This document shows, piece after piece, positions 1-6,758 of a stretch of DNA of 18,003 nucleotides. The notes beneath the pieces were generated by a model. It did not search any database. It saw only the letters and a list, made by a program, of their open reading frames with translations, and was not told the DNA's origin. The number at the start of each line of letters is the position of its first letter. Position 1 is the stretch's first letter. Made by a program: the position numbers and the translations under genes. The DNA is from Pseudolysinimonas_A sp049651805 (GTDB taxonomy: Bacteria; Actinomycetota; Actinomycetes; Actinomycetales; Microbacteriaceae): assembly GCF_049651805.1 (NCBI RefSeq), contig NZ_JBASCU010000018.1:1-18003 (forward strand), in the 5' to 3' direction.

Positions 1-55
1 CGTTCGCGTCATCCGGGTGGGCGAGCCAGCCGGGTGCGAGAGGAGAGGCGGTCAC
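1..55 (-). CDS. lysA: Diaminopimelate decarboxylase, N-terminal fragment (runs off left edge)
   Basis: Only the first 18 codons are present, read leftwards from a GTG at 55-53: V-T-A-S-P-L-A-P-G-W-L-A-H-P-D-D-A-N. This matches the usual N-terminus of actinobacterial LysA (MTA.PLAP.WL..P.D.NAL), the PLP enzyme that decarboxylates meso-diaminopimelate to lysine in the cytoplasm. An in-frame GTG at 67-65 would add four residues (V-S-V-L). I prefer 55 because it matches the family start, but neither start has a good Shine-Dalgarno. The neighbours support the call, since argS and lysA commonly sit together in Micrococcales, usually upstream of hom/thrC/thrB, which would lie outside the window. The PLP-binding lysine and all other catalytic residues are not in the window, so the identification rests on this short match plus synteny. 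Confidence 0.72.
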   Translation of the reverse strand, partial: MTASPLAPGWLAHPDDAN

Positions 56-127
56 GAGCACGCTCACATGAGAAGACGGATCGGATGTGAGGCGAGCGAA
101 CCCGGATTGGTCCCTGAAGCCCGCGCC

Positions 128-133
128 AGTCTA
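128..133 (-). promoter_or_regulatory. Candidate -10 element for lysA
   Basis: The minus strand reads TAGACT, fitting the actinobacterial -10 pattern TANNNT, about 60 bases upstream of the lysA start and 25 bases past the DUF2993 stop. No -35 element is evident. It would let lysA be transcribed separately from the argS-DUF2993 pair. Confidence 0.35.
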
Positions 134-158
134 TTCCGCCCGCAGGCCGCGCGAGAAC

Positions 159-998
159 TCAGCCTTCGGGGCAGGTGCCGGGCGTCGACAGCTCGGGCCC
201 GCCGAACGCCGCACCGTCACCGGTGAACCCGAGCACGAGCTCGGCGTCGTCGATCGTCGCGTCGGTCAGCACAAGCGCCTCGGGAACGCTCGCGGCGATG
301 CACAGGTTCTGCGGCTGGAAGAGACCGGAGAGCAGCTGACCGAAGAACGAATCGTCGTCACCCGATTCGATCGTCTCGTCGCCGAGCGTGATGCTGGTCG
401 GGGTCAGCACGAGGTCGCCATCAGCGGCCGACGGCTCGAGCGACAGGCTGAGCGGGATGGTCGCGCCGAACAGTGAGAACTCAGAACTCAGCAGCACCTC
501 CCCCTCGGCGAACTCGAACGTCGGGGCGCCCTCCGCGCCGGCTCCCTGCCCGAGAGCACCGAGGTCGTCCGCGCCGATCGCGAAGTCGACGCCCAGCACA
601 TCCACCGGCTGCATCTCATCGAGTGGAACGCCTTCCGCGTACAGCCGCACGGCGCCCGACAACTCCCCGAAGGCGACCTCCGGCACGTCGACATCGACCT
701 GGTCGACGCGGCCGGCGAGGGCCTGCAGGATGATCGAGCCACCCCCGAGGTCGACATCCACCGCGGCGTCGTCGGGCAGGTTCAGCACCTCGACGATGCG
801 ATCACGCACGTAGCCGCGGGCGTAGTCCTTCGCCAGCGCCTCGGCGACGACGAACGCGACGATCCCGAGAACGACGACGATGGCGACGATGATGACTGCG
901 ATGATCCACCCGCGCCGTCGGGGCTTGCGCGCCTCGACCGTTTCGGACTGCGCCGGCTCGGGCTGCACCGGCTCGACCGGCAGGATCTCGGTGCTCAT
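159..998 (-). CDS. DUF2993 (LmeA-like) single-pass membrane protein
   Basis: 279 residues. The order is a Pro/Glu-rich cytoplasmic N-terminus (1-24), a basic stop (KPRRR, 25-29), one strongly hydrophobic segment (about 31-53) and then an extracytoplasmic domain. That domain has the DUF2993 pattern: an amphipathic DYARGYVRDRI helix followed by alternating beta-strand segments such as VDVDLGGGSIILQAL and VDQVDVDVPEV. The family includes mycobacterial LmeA, a periplasmic lipid-binding protein affecting lipomannan maturation, so a role in envelope glycolipids is possible but only inferred. The ATG at 998 lies three bases after the argS stop, which indicates co-transcription and translational coupling. 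The C-terminus is Gly/Pro-rich and ends C-P-E-G. Confidence 0.8.
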   Translation of the reverse strand: MSTEILPVEPVQPEPAQSETVEARKPRRRGWIIAVIIVAIVVVLGIVAFVVAEALAKDYARGYVRDRIVEVLNLPDDAAVDVDLGGGSIILQALAGRVDQVDVDVPEVAFGELSGAVRLYAEGVPLDEMQPVDVLGVDFAIGADDLGALGQGAGAEGAPTFEFAEGEVLLSSEFSLFGATIPLSLSLEPSAADGDLVLTPTSITLGDETIESGDDDSFFGQLLSGLFQPQNLCIAASVPEALVLTDATIDDAELVLGFTGDGAAFGGPELSTPGTCPEG

Positions 999-1001
999 CT
1001 G

Positions 1002-2654
1002 CTACATCCTCTCCGGGGCGCTCACACCGAGCAGACCGAGGCCGTTGCGCAGCACCTGACCGGTGGCGTCGTTCAGCCACAGCCGGGTGCGATTCAGGTC
1101 GGTGATCTGCTCATCGCCGAACGGGCTCACCCGGCAGGCGTCGTACCAGCGGTGATACGAGCCGGCGAGCTCTTCGAGGTAGCGCGCCACCCGGTGCGGC
1201 TCGCGCAACTCGGCGGCCTGCCGCACGACCCGGGGGAAATCGGCGAGCGCCGCCAGCAGGATGCTCTCGGTCTCGTGCGTCAGCAGGCTCGCGTCGAAGG
1301 CATCCTGGGTCACCCCGGCCTCGGCGGCGTTACGCGCGACGGCCTTCGTGCGGGCGTGGGCGTACTGCACGTAGAAGACCGGGTTGTCGTTCGTACGTTT
1401 GGTGAGAACGTCGAGGTCGATGTCGAGTGCCGAGTCGGCGGAGCTGCGCACCAGCGCATACCGGGCGGCATCGACGCCGACGGCATCCACGAGGTCTTCC
1501 ATCGTGACGACGGTGCCGGCACGCTTGCTCATGCGCACCGCCTCACCCTCGCGCACCAGGTTCACCATCTGGCCGATGAGGATCTCGAGGTTCACGAAGG
1601 GCTCGTCGCCGAACGCCGCCGTCATCGCCATCAGGCGCTTGAGATACCCGTGATGGTCGGCGCCGAGCATGATCAGGTTGCGCTCGAACCCGCGCTCCCG
1701 CTTGTTCAGGTAGTACGCGAGGTCGCCCGAGATGTAGGCGCCCTCGCCGTCGCTCTTGATGACGACCCGGTCTTTGTCATCGCCGAACTCGGTCGTGCGC
1801 AGCCAGATCGCGCCGTCTTGCTCGTAGATGTGGCCGAGTTCCCGCAGCCGAGCGACGGCGCGCTCGACCGCGCCGGACTCGTGCAACGAATCCTCATGGA
1901 AGTACACGTCGAAGTCGACGCCGAAGTCATGCAGGCTCGCCTTGATGTCGCCGAACATCAACTCGACGCCGACCGAACGGAAGACGTCTTCGGCTTCCTC
2001 GGGGCGTAGCGCCGACAGGTCGCCGTCGTACACCGCCTCGACGCGTGCGGCGATGTCGAAGATGTACTGGCCGCCGTAGCCGTCCTCCGGCGTCGGATCA
2101 CCGCGGTGGGCGGCGAGCAGGCTGCGCGCGAATCGATCGATCTGCGCGCCGTGGTCGTTGAAGTAGTACTCGCGCGTCACCGCCGCGCCCTGGGCGGTGA
2201 AGAGCCGGGCGAGACTGTCGCCGACGGCGGCCCACCTCGTGCCGCCGAGATGGATCGGGCCCGTCGGGTTCGCCGAGACGAACTCGAGGTTGATCGTCAC
2301 CCCGGGGTAGAGGTCGCCCTCGCCGTAATGCTCGCCCTGTTCGACGATGCTCTTCGCGAGCGCGCCGGCGGCGGCCGGGTCGAGGGTGATGTTGAGGAAG
2401 CCGGGGCCGGCCACCTCGGCCGCGGCGACCCCGTCGGTCGCGGAGAGCGCCGTGGCGAGGTCGGCCGCGAAGGCGCGCGGGTCGAGCCCGAGACGCTTGC
2501 CGAGTTTCATGGCGACATTCGAGGCCCAGTCGCCGTGATCCCGGTTGCGCGGGCGCTCGAGGGTGACGTCGTCGGGTGCGATCTCGTCCGCTCGCTCGCC
2601 CGCCGCCGAGCGCGCGAGCTCGAGCAATGTGGCGGAAAGTTCGGCGGGGGTCAC
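1002..2654 (-). CDS. argS: Arginyl-tRNA synthetase
   Basis: 550 residues, a normal length for bacterial ArgRS, the cytoplasmic class I enzyme that charges tRNA-Arg using ATP. The Arg-tRNA synthetase N-terminal domain spans about 1-90 (RPRNRDHGDWASNVA, GPGFLNI). The class I HIGH motif appears as HLGG at 135-138, preceded by EFVSANPTGPI. The KMSKS loop appears as RMSKR at 374-378. The helical DALR anticodon-binding domain closes the protein (YVQYAHAR region to LLGVSAPERM). The frame is open 45 codons further upstream, but homology begins at V-T-P-A-E-L, so I start at the GTG at 2654. A TACGAT box eight bases upstream suggests a near-leaderless message. It is followed by the DUF2993 gene after three bases. 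A tRNA-Arg lies 1.5 kb away. Confidence 0.95.
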   Translation of the reverse strand: MTPAELSATLLELARSAAGERADEIAPDDVTLERPRNRDHGDWASNVAMKLGKRLGLDPRAFAADLATALSATDGVAAAEVAGPGFLNITLDPAAAGALAKSIVEQGEHYGEGDLYPGVTINLEFVSANPTGPIHLGGTRWAAVGDSLARLFTAQGAAVTREYYFNDHGAQIDRFARSLLAAHRGDPTPEDGYGGQYIFDIAARVEAVYDGDLSALRPEEAEDVFRSVGVELMFGDIKASLHDFGVDFDVYFHEDSLHESGAVERAVARLRELGHIYEQDGAIWLRTTEFGDDKDRVVIKSDGEGAYISGDLAYYLNKRERGFERNLIMLGADHHGYLKRLMAMTAAFGDEPFVNLEILIGQMVNLVREGEAVRMSKRAGTVVTMEDLVDAVGVDAARYALVRSSADSALDIDLDVLTKRTNDNPVFYVQYAHARTKAVARNAAEAGVTQDAFDASLLTHETESILLAALADFPRVVRQAAELREPHRVARYLEELAGSYHRWYDACRVSPFGDEQITDLNRTRLWLNDATGQVLRNGLGLLGVSAPERM

Positions 2655-2687
2655 AACGCTCGATCGTAGCCGGGTGAAGATGGGGGT

Positions 2688-3278
2688 ATGCCCGTCGCAT
2701 CCACGCTCCCGACCGGACGCGCGTTCGCGTCGGTCGTCGCCGCCGCAGCCCTGCTGGCACTCACCGCGTGCGTCGACGCTCCGGAACAACCGGTGTTGCC
2801 GAATCCGACGAGCACACCGACGGCGACGTCGTCGGACGGTCCGGAGCCCGCGCCGACGAGCGGAGCCCAGCCGCTCGGAATCGCGTGCGCCGACCTCGTC
2901 GACCTCGACACGATGTACGCGTTCGACCCCAACTACGCGCTCGTCGGGGAGTTCACCCCGCAGCCCGGTAGCCTCGCGGCCGATCAGGTCGCCGCCGGCG
3001 GCGTCTCATGTCAGTGGGTGCGTGAGTCGGGCGGGGCCACGATCGACCTGTCTGTGGCCGAGTTCACCGACGATCAGATCGCCGAGCTGAAGACCGAGGC
3101 CTTCGCCGAGAGCCAGATGGTGTCTACGTACGGCGAGGAGGCCTACTTCGAGGTCGAGGGCGACATCGGCACGGCGATCGTCTTCCAGGGGCGGTACCGG
3201 CTCGTCATCTCGTCTGTCGCGTTCTTCGAGCCGGGCGAGCCGACGGCGATCATCGAGTCGGCGCTGGGCGCCCTCTGA
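2688..3278 (+). CDS. Secreted lipoprotein, DUF3558-like
   Basis: 196 residues. A type II signal peptide is visible: hydrophobic stretch at about 12-25 and lipobox L-T-A-C with the lipidated cysteine at 28. A low-complexity Pro/Thr/Ser linker follows (35-62). The folded domain begins at CADLVDL and contains a second cysteine in S-C-Q-W (C67 and C108). A paired cysteine with the second in a CxW context is typical of DUF3558 lipoproteins of actinobacteria, and a C67-C108 disulphide is likely. The molecular function is unknown. The start is the ATG at 2688, with a G-rich Shine-Dalgarno (GGGGG) four to five bases upstream. It is divergent from argS with only 33 bases between the starts, and ends directly against the convergent transglutaminase-like gene with no gap. 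Confidence 0.8.
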   Translation: MPVASTLPTGRAFASVVAAAALLALTACVDAPEQPVLPNPTSTPTATSSDGPEPAPTSGAQPLGIACADLVDLDTMYAFDPNYALVGEFTPQPGSLAADQVAAGGVSCQWVRESGGATIDLSVAEFTDDQIAELKTEAFAESQMVSTYGEEAYFEVEGDIGTAIVFQGRYRLVISSVAFFEPGEPTAIIESALGAL

Positions 3279-4088
3279 TCACCTCAGCTCCACGACATCC
3301 CGGGGTGACTCGATCGACGACTCATCGCTCGTCGCGCGCACGTCGATGCTGAGCAACTCGATGTCGGCGAGGGTGTTCGTCAGGAAGGCCGTGTCGGCGG
3401 AGTCGCGACCGGTCGCGATGCGCACCAGACCGGAGCGGGGAGCGAGCCGGGTGGCGTCGACGACGACCCAGCGGCCCTCGATGCACGCCTCGACGACGGC
3501 GTGAAAGTCGCGCGGCTGCAGCTCAGGGGCGTAGACCGACACGATGCGGGCGGGCACGTCGAGCGCGCGCAGGAAGGCCGCCGTGACGTTCGCGAAGTCC
3601 CGGCAGACGCCGGCGCCCGACTCGAGCGTTTCGACGGCTCCGCCGATCGGGCTCGTCGCGCCGCTGTCGTAGCGCAGCTGTGAATGCACCCACTCTTCGA
3701 CGGCGCCCAGCAGCCCCCGACCCTCGAGCCCCACAAACAACTCGCGGGCACGGTCGGTGAGGCTGTCGGACTGCACATAGCGGCTCGGCCGCAGGTAGGT
3801 CACGAGGTCGCGATCGACGACCGGAGCGGGGGCGGCGCGGCCGATGATGGTCGCGGCGTAGTCGATGCTGAGGATGCCGGGGCCGGTCTCGAAGAGGTGC
3901 AGTCGGGTGCCGTGCAGGTCGGTGGTCTCGCGCACCGCGGTCGGCTCGTCGTCGAGGCGCACGTGCAGAGTCTCGATCGCGGTCGGGACCCCCTCCGCGA
4001 CGGCGACCGCGAGAACGAAGGAGGTCGGATCGGCGACCTGGATGACGAGGCTCGACCCGACTTCGCGTCGCGGGTGGCCGGAGGTCAT
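3279..4088 (-). CDS. Transglutaminase-like (cysteine protease-fold) protein
   Basis: 269 residues with no signal peptide or membrane segment, so probably cytoplasmic. The N-terminal part (about 15-105) is a beta-rich segment like the bacterial transglutaminase N-terminal region. The transglutaminase-like core follows with a complete apparent triad: Cys162 in GVCRDFAN, His196 in DFHAVVEA and Asp211 in VVDATRLAP. The spacing and the surrounding residues match the superfamily, whose bacterial members act as proteases, amidases or cross-linking enzymes. The substrate cannot be told from sequence. The ATG at 4088 has no Shine-Dalgarno. A TAGGTT box six bases upstream suggests a leaderless transcript from a promoter shared with the divergent tRNA gene. 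Confidence 0.85.
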   Translation of the reverse strand: MTSGHPRREVGSSLVIQVADPTSFVLAVAVAEGVPTAIETLHVRLDDEPTAVRETTDLHGTRLHLFETGPGILSIDYAATIIGRAAPAPVVDRDLVTYLRPSRYVQSDSLTDRARELFVGLEGRGLLGAVEEWVHSQLRYDSGATSPIGGAVETLESGAGVCRDFANVTAAFLRALDVPARIVSVYAPELQPRDFHAVVEACIEGRWVVVDATRLAPRSGLVRIATGRDSADTAFLTNTLADIELLSIDVRATSDESSIESPRDVVELR

Positions 4089-4093
4089 GCTGC

Positions 4094-4100
4094 TAACCTA
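4094..4100. promoter_or_regulatory. Overlapping divergent -10 elements (tRNA-Arg / transglutaminase)
   Basis: The seven bases TAACCTA read TAACCT on the plus strand (13 bases before the mature tRNA 5' end) and TAGGTT on the minus strand (six bases before the transglutaminase ATG). Both fit TANNNT and overlap by five bases. The spacings suit a short tRNA leader on one side and a leaderless mRNA on the other. No good -35 element is visible for either. Confidence 0.4.
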
Positions 4101-4112
4101 GGCGAGCAATAT

Positions 4113-4185
4113 GCCTTCGTAGCTCAGTGGATAGAGCGCTTCCCTCCGGAGGAAGAGGTCGCACGTTCGAATCGTGTCGAGGGCA
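4113..4185 (+). tRNA. tRNA-Arg (anticodon CCG)
   Basis: 73 bases fold as a complete cloverleaf. The acceptor stem is GCCTTCG paired with CGAGGGC (one G-T pair). The D arm contains AGCTCAGTGGATAGAGC. The anticodon stem CTTCC/GGAAG encloses the loop CTCCGGA, whose middle triplet CCG reads the arginine codon CGG. The T arm has the invariant TTCGAAT loop. The discriminator base is A at 4185, and the CCA end is not encoded (CTC follows), so it must be added enzymatically. The next gene's ATG begins at 4189. Confidence 0.97.
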
Positions 4186-4188
4186 CTC

Positions 4189-5211
4189 ATGAGAGTCGTG
4201 ATCGCACCGGACTCCTTCAAGGGCTCGATCTCCGCGCGTGACGCGGCGGCGGCGATCGCCGCCGGGTGGCGCTCAGTTCGCCCGAGCGATGATGTGCTCG
4301 AACTGCCCCAGGCGGATGGTGGCGAAGGCACGCTCGACGCGATCGAGGCGGTGACCCCGGATGCCGTGCGCCGGTCGGCGGGGTTGGTCACCGGACCCGA
4401 CGGTCGGCCAGTGCCCGGCGAGTGGCTCGACCTGCCCGACGGCACCGCCGTCGTGGAACTCGCGCAGTGCTCCGGCATCGCACTCATGGAACGACTCGAC
4501 CCGCTCGGCGCGACGACGCGAGGGCTCGGCGAGGTGATCGCCGCGGCGCTCGAGTCCGGTGCCGTCGAACTGGTCATCGCACTCGGCGGCTCCGCGTCGA
4601 CCGATGGCGGCATGGGCGCCCTCGAGGCGCTCGACCTCTCACGGCCGCCACCACGGGGAGTGCGCCTGCTGACCGATGTGACCGCCCCACTGCTCGGCCC
4701 GACGGGTGCCGCGGCCGTCTACGGCCCACAGAAGGGCGCGACCCCCGACCAGATCGCCGAACTCGAGGAACGGCTTCTGGCCTTCTCATCGCTCTACGAC
4801 GTGGATCCCGGGACCCCGGGCGCCGGTGCCGCCGGAGGAACGGCATACGGCTTCCTCGCCGCCTGGAACGCCGTCATCCAGCCCGGCGCTCCCGAGATCG
4901 CCGGGCTCACCGGACTCCGGCGCCACCTCCGACCGGGCGGCGTGCTGATCACCGGCGAGGGATCTTTCGATGCCACCTCCACCCAGGGAAAGGTCGTCGG
5001 GCACGGGATCCAACTCGCGGCGGAGTGCGGCGTCAGCCAGACGTTCGTCATCGCCGGTCGGTTTTCGGCCGAGCCGCGCGGCCCCGGCGGCTCGCCCGTG
5101 GCATCCATCGCCCTCGTCGACCTCGCCGGGTCGACGGATGCCGCCATCGCCGAGCCGGCACGCTGGCTGAGCGCCGCGGGTGCGCGCGCCGCGACTCAGC
5201 TCGAGGCGTGA
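4189..5211 (+). CDS. Glycerate kinase (GlxK/GarK family), short form
   Basis: 340 residues. This family phosphorylates D-glycerate with ATP, usually at the 2-position in GarK/GlxK enzymes, feeding glycolysis/gluconeogenesis in the cytoplasm. Family motifs in order are IAPDSFKGS (5-13), PQADGGEGT (40-48), ALGGSASTDGG (131-141), AAAVYGPQKGA (174-184), GAGAAGG (211-217) and LITGEGSFD (253-261). Most homologues are about 370-380 residues. Here about 30 residues normally found between the GGSA.TDGG...AL block and the DLS...VLTDVTAPLLG block seem to be missing, around residue 148. The start is the ATG at 4189. An in-frame ATG at 4174 lies inside the tRNA and is rejected. The only Shine-Dalgarno-like bases (GAGGG) are in the tRNA acceptor stem. 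The 3' end overlaps the convergent regulator by 16 bases. Confidence 0.9.
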   Translation: MRVVIAPDSFKGSISARDAAAAIAAGWRSVRPSDDVLELPQADGGEGTLDAIEAVTPDAVRRSAGLVTGPDGRPVPGEWLDLPDGTAVVELAQCSGIALMERLDPLGATTRGLGEVIAAALESGAVELVIALGGSASTDGGMGALEALDLSRPPPRGVRLLTDVTAPLLGPTGAAAVYGPQKGATPDQIAELEERLLAFSSLYDVDPGTPGAGAAGGTAYGFLAAWNAVIQPGAPEIAGLTGLRRHLRPGGVLITGEGSFDATSTQGKVVGHGIQLAAECGVSQTFVIAGRFSAEPRGPGGSPVASIALVDLAGSTDAAIAEPARWLSAAGARAATQLEA

Positions 5212-6629
5212 GCCTCCAGAAACTCGTAGAGTTCGCGATCGTCGACCCCCGGGAAGGTGCCGGACGGCAGCGGCGAGAAGATGTGCGCGTGCACCTTGGC
5301 GCTCGACCACGCTTTGCCCTGCCAGTGCGCGGCAAGATCCTCGGGCGGGCGGCGGCAGCAACTGGCGTCGGGGCATCGTGACTGCTCGCGCCGCGTCGTC
5401 TCCCGACCGCGGAAGTACTTCGCGTCGTCGAAGGGCACCCCGATCGTGATCGAGAACTCGTCGTTCGCGGCGCTCGTGCCGATCTGCGTCGACTCGAAGA
5501 AGGTGCCGCTGGGGGTGTCGGTGTACTGGTAGAACTCCGTCGTGCGGTTGGTGCGCACGAAGGCCCGACGGGCGCTCCAGTGACGGCAGACGATCTCCCC
5601 TTCGACGGAACCGGTGACATCCATCGGCAGCGGCAGGCCGTCGTTCTCGTACGCCTTCGAGATCGCCCCGTCGCCGCCGACGCGGATGAAGTGCACCCGC
5701 ATGTCGAGGTGGGCGGTCGCGAGGTTGGTGAAGCGCAGCGCGGCTGCTTCGTGGGTGACGCCGAAGGCATCCCGGAAGTCTTCGAGCGCGATGTCCTTGT
5801 CACTCTTCGCCTGTTGCAGGAACCGAACCGCCTGGGTGCGGGGCATGAGCGCCGCGGCCGCGAAGTAGTTGATCTCGAGGCGCTGCTGCAGAAACTCGGC
5901 GTAGTCGTTCGGGGCCTCGTGGCCGAGCATGCGGTGCGCGATCGCCTGCAACGCCATCGAGCGCAGGCCATGACCGCCGGGAATGGATGCGGGGGGAAGG
6001 TAGATGCGTCCGTTGGCGAGGTCGGTGACCGAACGCGCCGAGTGCGGGAGGTCGCCGACGTAGACGAGCTCGAACCCCATCTGTTCGGCCATCAGACTCA
6101 CCGACCGGTGGGTGAGCGCGCCGGTGGAATGGCCGACCCCGCGCAGCGCCTCCTCGACCATGTCGTCGATCTCGGCCATGTGGTTGTCACGTTCGCGCAT
6201 CCGGGCCCTCAGCTCGGTGTTGGCGCGGCGCGCCTCTTCGGGGGTGGCGATGGCCTCGCGCGACCGACGGGCGAGTTCCCGATGTAAGCCGACGAGGGCC
6301 CGCAGGGTCTCGTCGGGCATCCCCTTGCCGGCGCGCACGGCGGGCAGACCGAGTTGCGCGTAGATCGGGCTCGACTGCGCGCGCTCGAGTTCGATCTCGA
6401 GCGCGGCACGTTCCGTGGGGGCGGAGTCGTCGAGCAGCTCGGTGAGCTCGATGCCGAGCCGCGCGGCGATGGCGCCGAGGAGAGAGAGCCGCGGCTCACG
6501 GCGGCCGTTCTCCATGAGGGACAGCTGGCTTCCGGCCACCCCGACATCGGCACCGAGTTGTTCCAAGGTCAGACCCGCCTCCGTGCGGAAGTGACGCATC
6601 CTCTGCCCCAGGGTCACAAGATCCTTCAT
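5196..6629 (-). CDS. RamB/ScfR-type transcriptional regulator (XRE HTH, ImmA/IrrE-like, short-chain fatty acyl domain)
   Basis: 477 residues from the ATG at 6629; an in-frame ATG at 6641 would add four. An XRE-type helix-turn-helix occupies about 7-62 (LGQRMRHFRTEAGLTLEQLG, then GSQLSLMENGRREP). The middle is ImmA/IrrE-like, but the zinc-protease HExxH is degenerate (AHRMLGHE). The C-terminus matches short-chain fatty acyl regulators, including a cysteine cluster (CPDASCC). In Corynebacterium and Mycobacterium, RamB of this architecture controls acetate and glyoxylate genes. Its position divergent from PEP carboxykinase suggests it senses acyl metabolites and controls pckG and itself, which is an inference. 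TATGCT seven bases upstream of 6629 favours a leaderless start there. The stop overlaps the glycerate kinase 3' end. Confidence 0.87.
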   Translation of the reverse strand: MKDLVTLGQRMRHFRTEAGLTLEQLGADVGVAGSQLSLMENGRREPRLSLLGAIAARLGIELTELLDDSAPTERAALEIELERAQSSPIYAQLGLPAVRAGKGMPDETLRALVGLHRELARRSREAIATPEEARRANTELRARMRERDNHMAEIDDMVEEALRGVGHSTGALTHRSVSLMAEQMGFELVYVGDLPHSARSVTDLANGRIYLPPASIPGGHGLRSMALQAIAHRMLGHEAPNDYAEFLQQRLEINYFAAAALMPRTQAVRFLQQAKSDKDIALEDFRDAFGVTHEAAALRFTNLATAHLDMRVHFIRVGGDGAISKAYENDGLPLPMDVTGSVEGEIVCRHWSARRAFVRTNRTTEFYQYTDTPSGTFFESTQIGTSAANDEFSITIGVPFDDAKYFRGRETTRREQSRCPDASCCRRPPEDLAAHWQGKAWSSAKVHAHIFSPLPSGTFPGVDDRELYEFLEAHASS

Positions 6630-6652
6630 GAAATGAAGCATAGGGAAAGAAC

Positions 6653-6665
6653 GGGCAAAATTTCA
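6653..6665 (-). promoter_or_regulatory. Candidate RamB operator half site
   Basis: The minus strand reads TGAAATTTTGCCC. Its central part GAAATTTTGC differs by one base from the first ten bases of the RamB consensus known in Corynebacterium glutamicum (about RRAACTTTGCAAA). It overlaps where the -35 region would lie for the regulator's proposed promoter (TATGCT at 6642-6637). The second half of the consensus (AAA) is not conserved. Confidence 0.35.
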
Positions 6666-6715
6666 TCGCGATTCTGGCGTCAGGCGCCGAAATGGGGCGC
6701 ACCATTGTCATAGAA

Positions 6716-6738
6716 GGCAGTTCTTGACGAGAACCGCC
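6716..6738. promoter_or_regulatory. 23-bp imperfect palindrome upstream of pckG (candidate operator)
   Basis: The arms GGCAGTTCT and AGAACCGCC flank the spacer TGACG. Eight of nine positions pair, and the inner five base pairs (GTTCT/AGAAC) are perfect. It ends 20 bases before the pckG GTG, so it could be an operator for a dimeric regulator or a short 5'-UTR hairpin. Confidence 0.5.
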
Positions 6739-6758
6739 CCGACCAGCGAGGGAACCCC

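Noticed and set aside
1..158. Lysine riboswitch ahead of lysA
   Set aside because: Only about 90 bases separate the genes, and no multi-helix L-box elements are visible.
2655..2789. Upstream extension of argS by 45 codons
   Set aside because: The added residues are unlike ArgRS, cover the start of the divergent lipoprotein gene, and homology begins at the GTG at 2654.
4174..4188. In-frame ATG at 4174 as glycerate kinase start
   Set aside because: It lies inside the T arm of the tRNA gene, and the family N-terminus (M-R-V-V-I-A-P-D-S-F-K-G) starts at 4189.
5880..5960. Active metalloprotease (ImmA/IrrE) site in the RamB-type regulator
   Set aside because: The motif reads AHRMLGHE without HExxH, so the domain is more likely a sensory relic.
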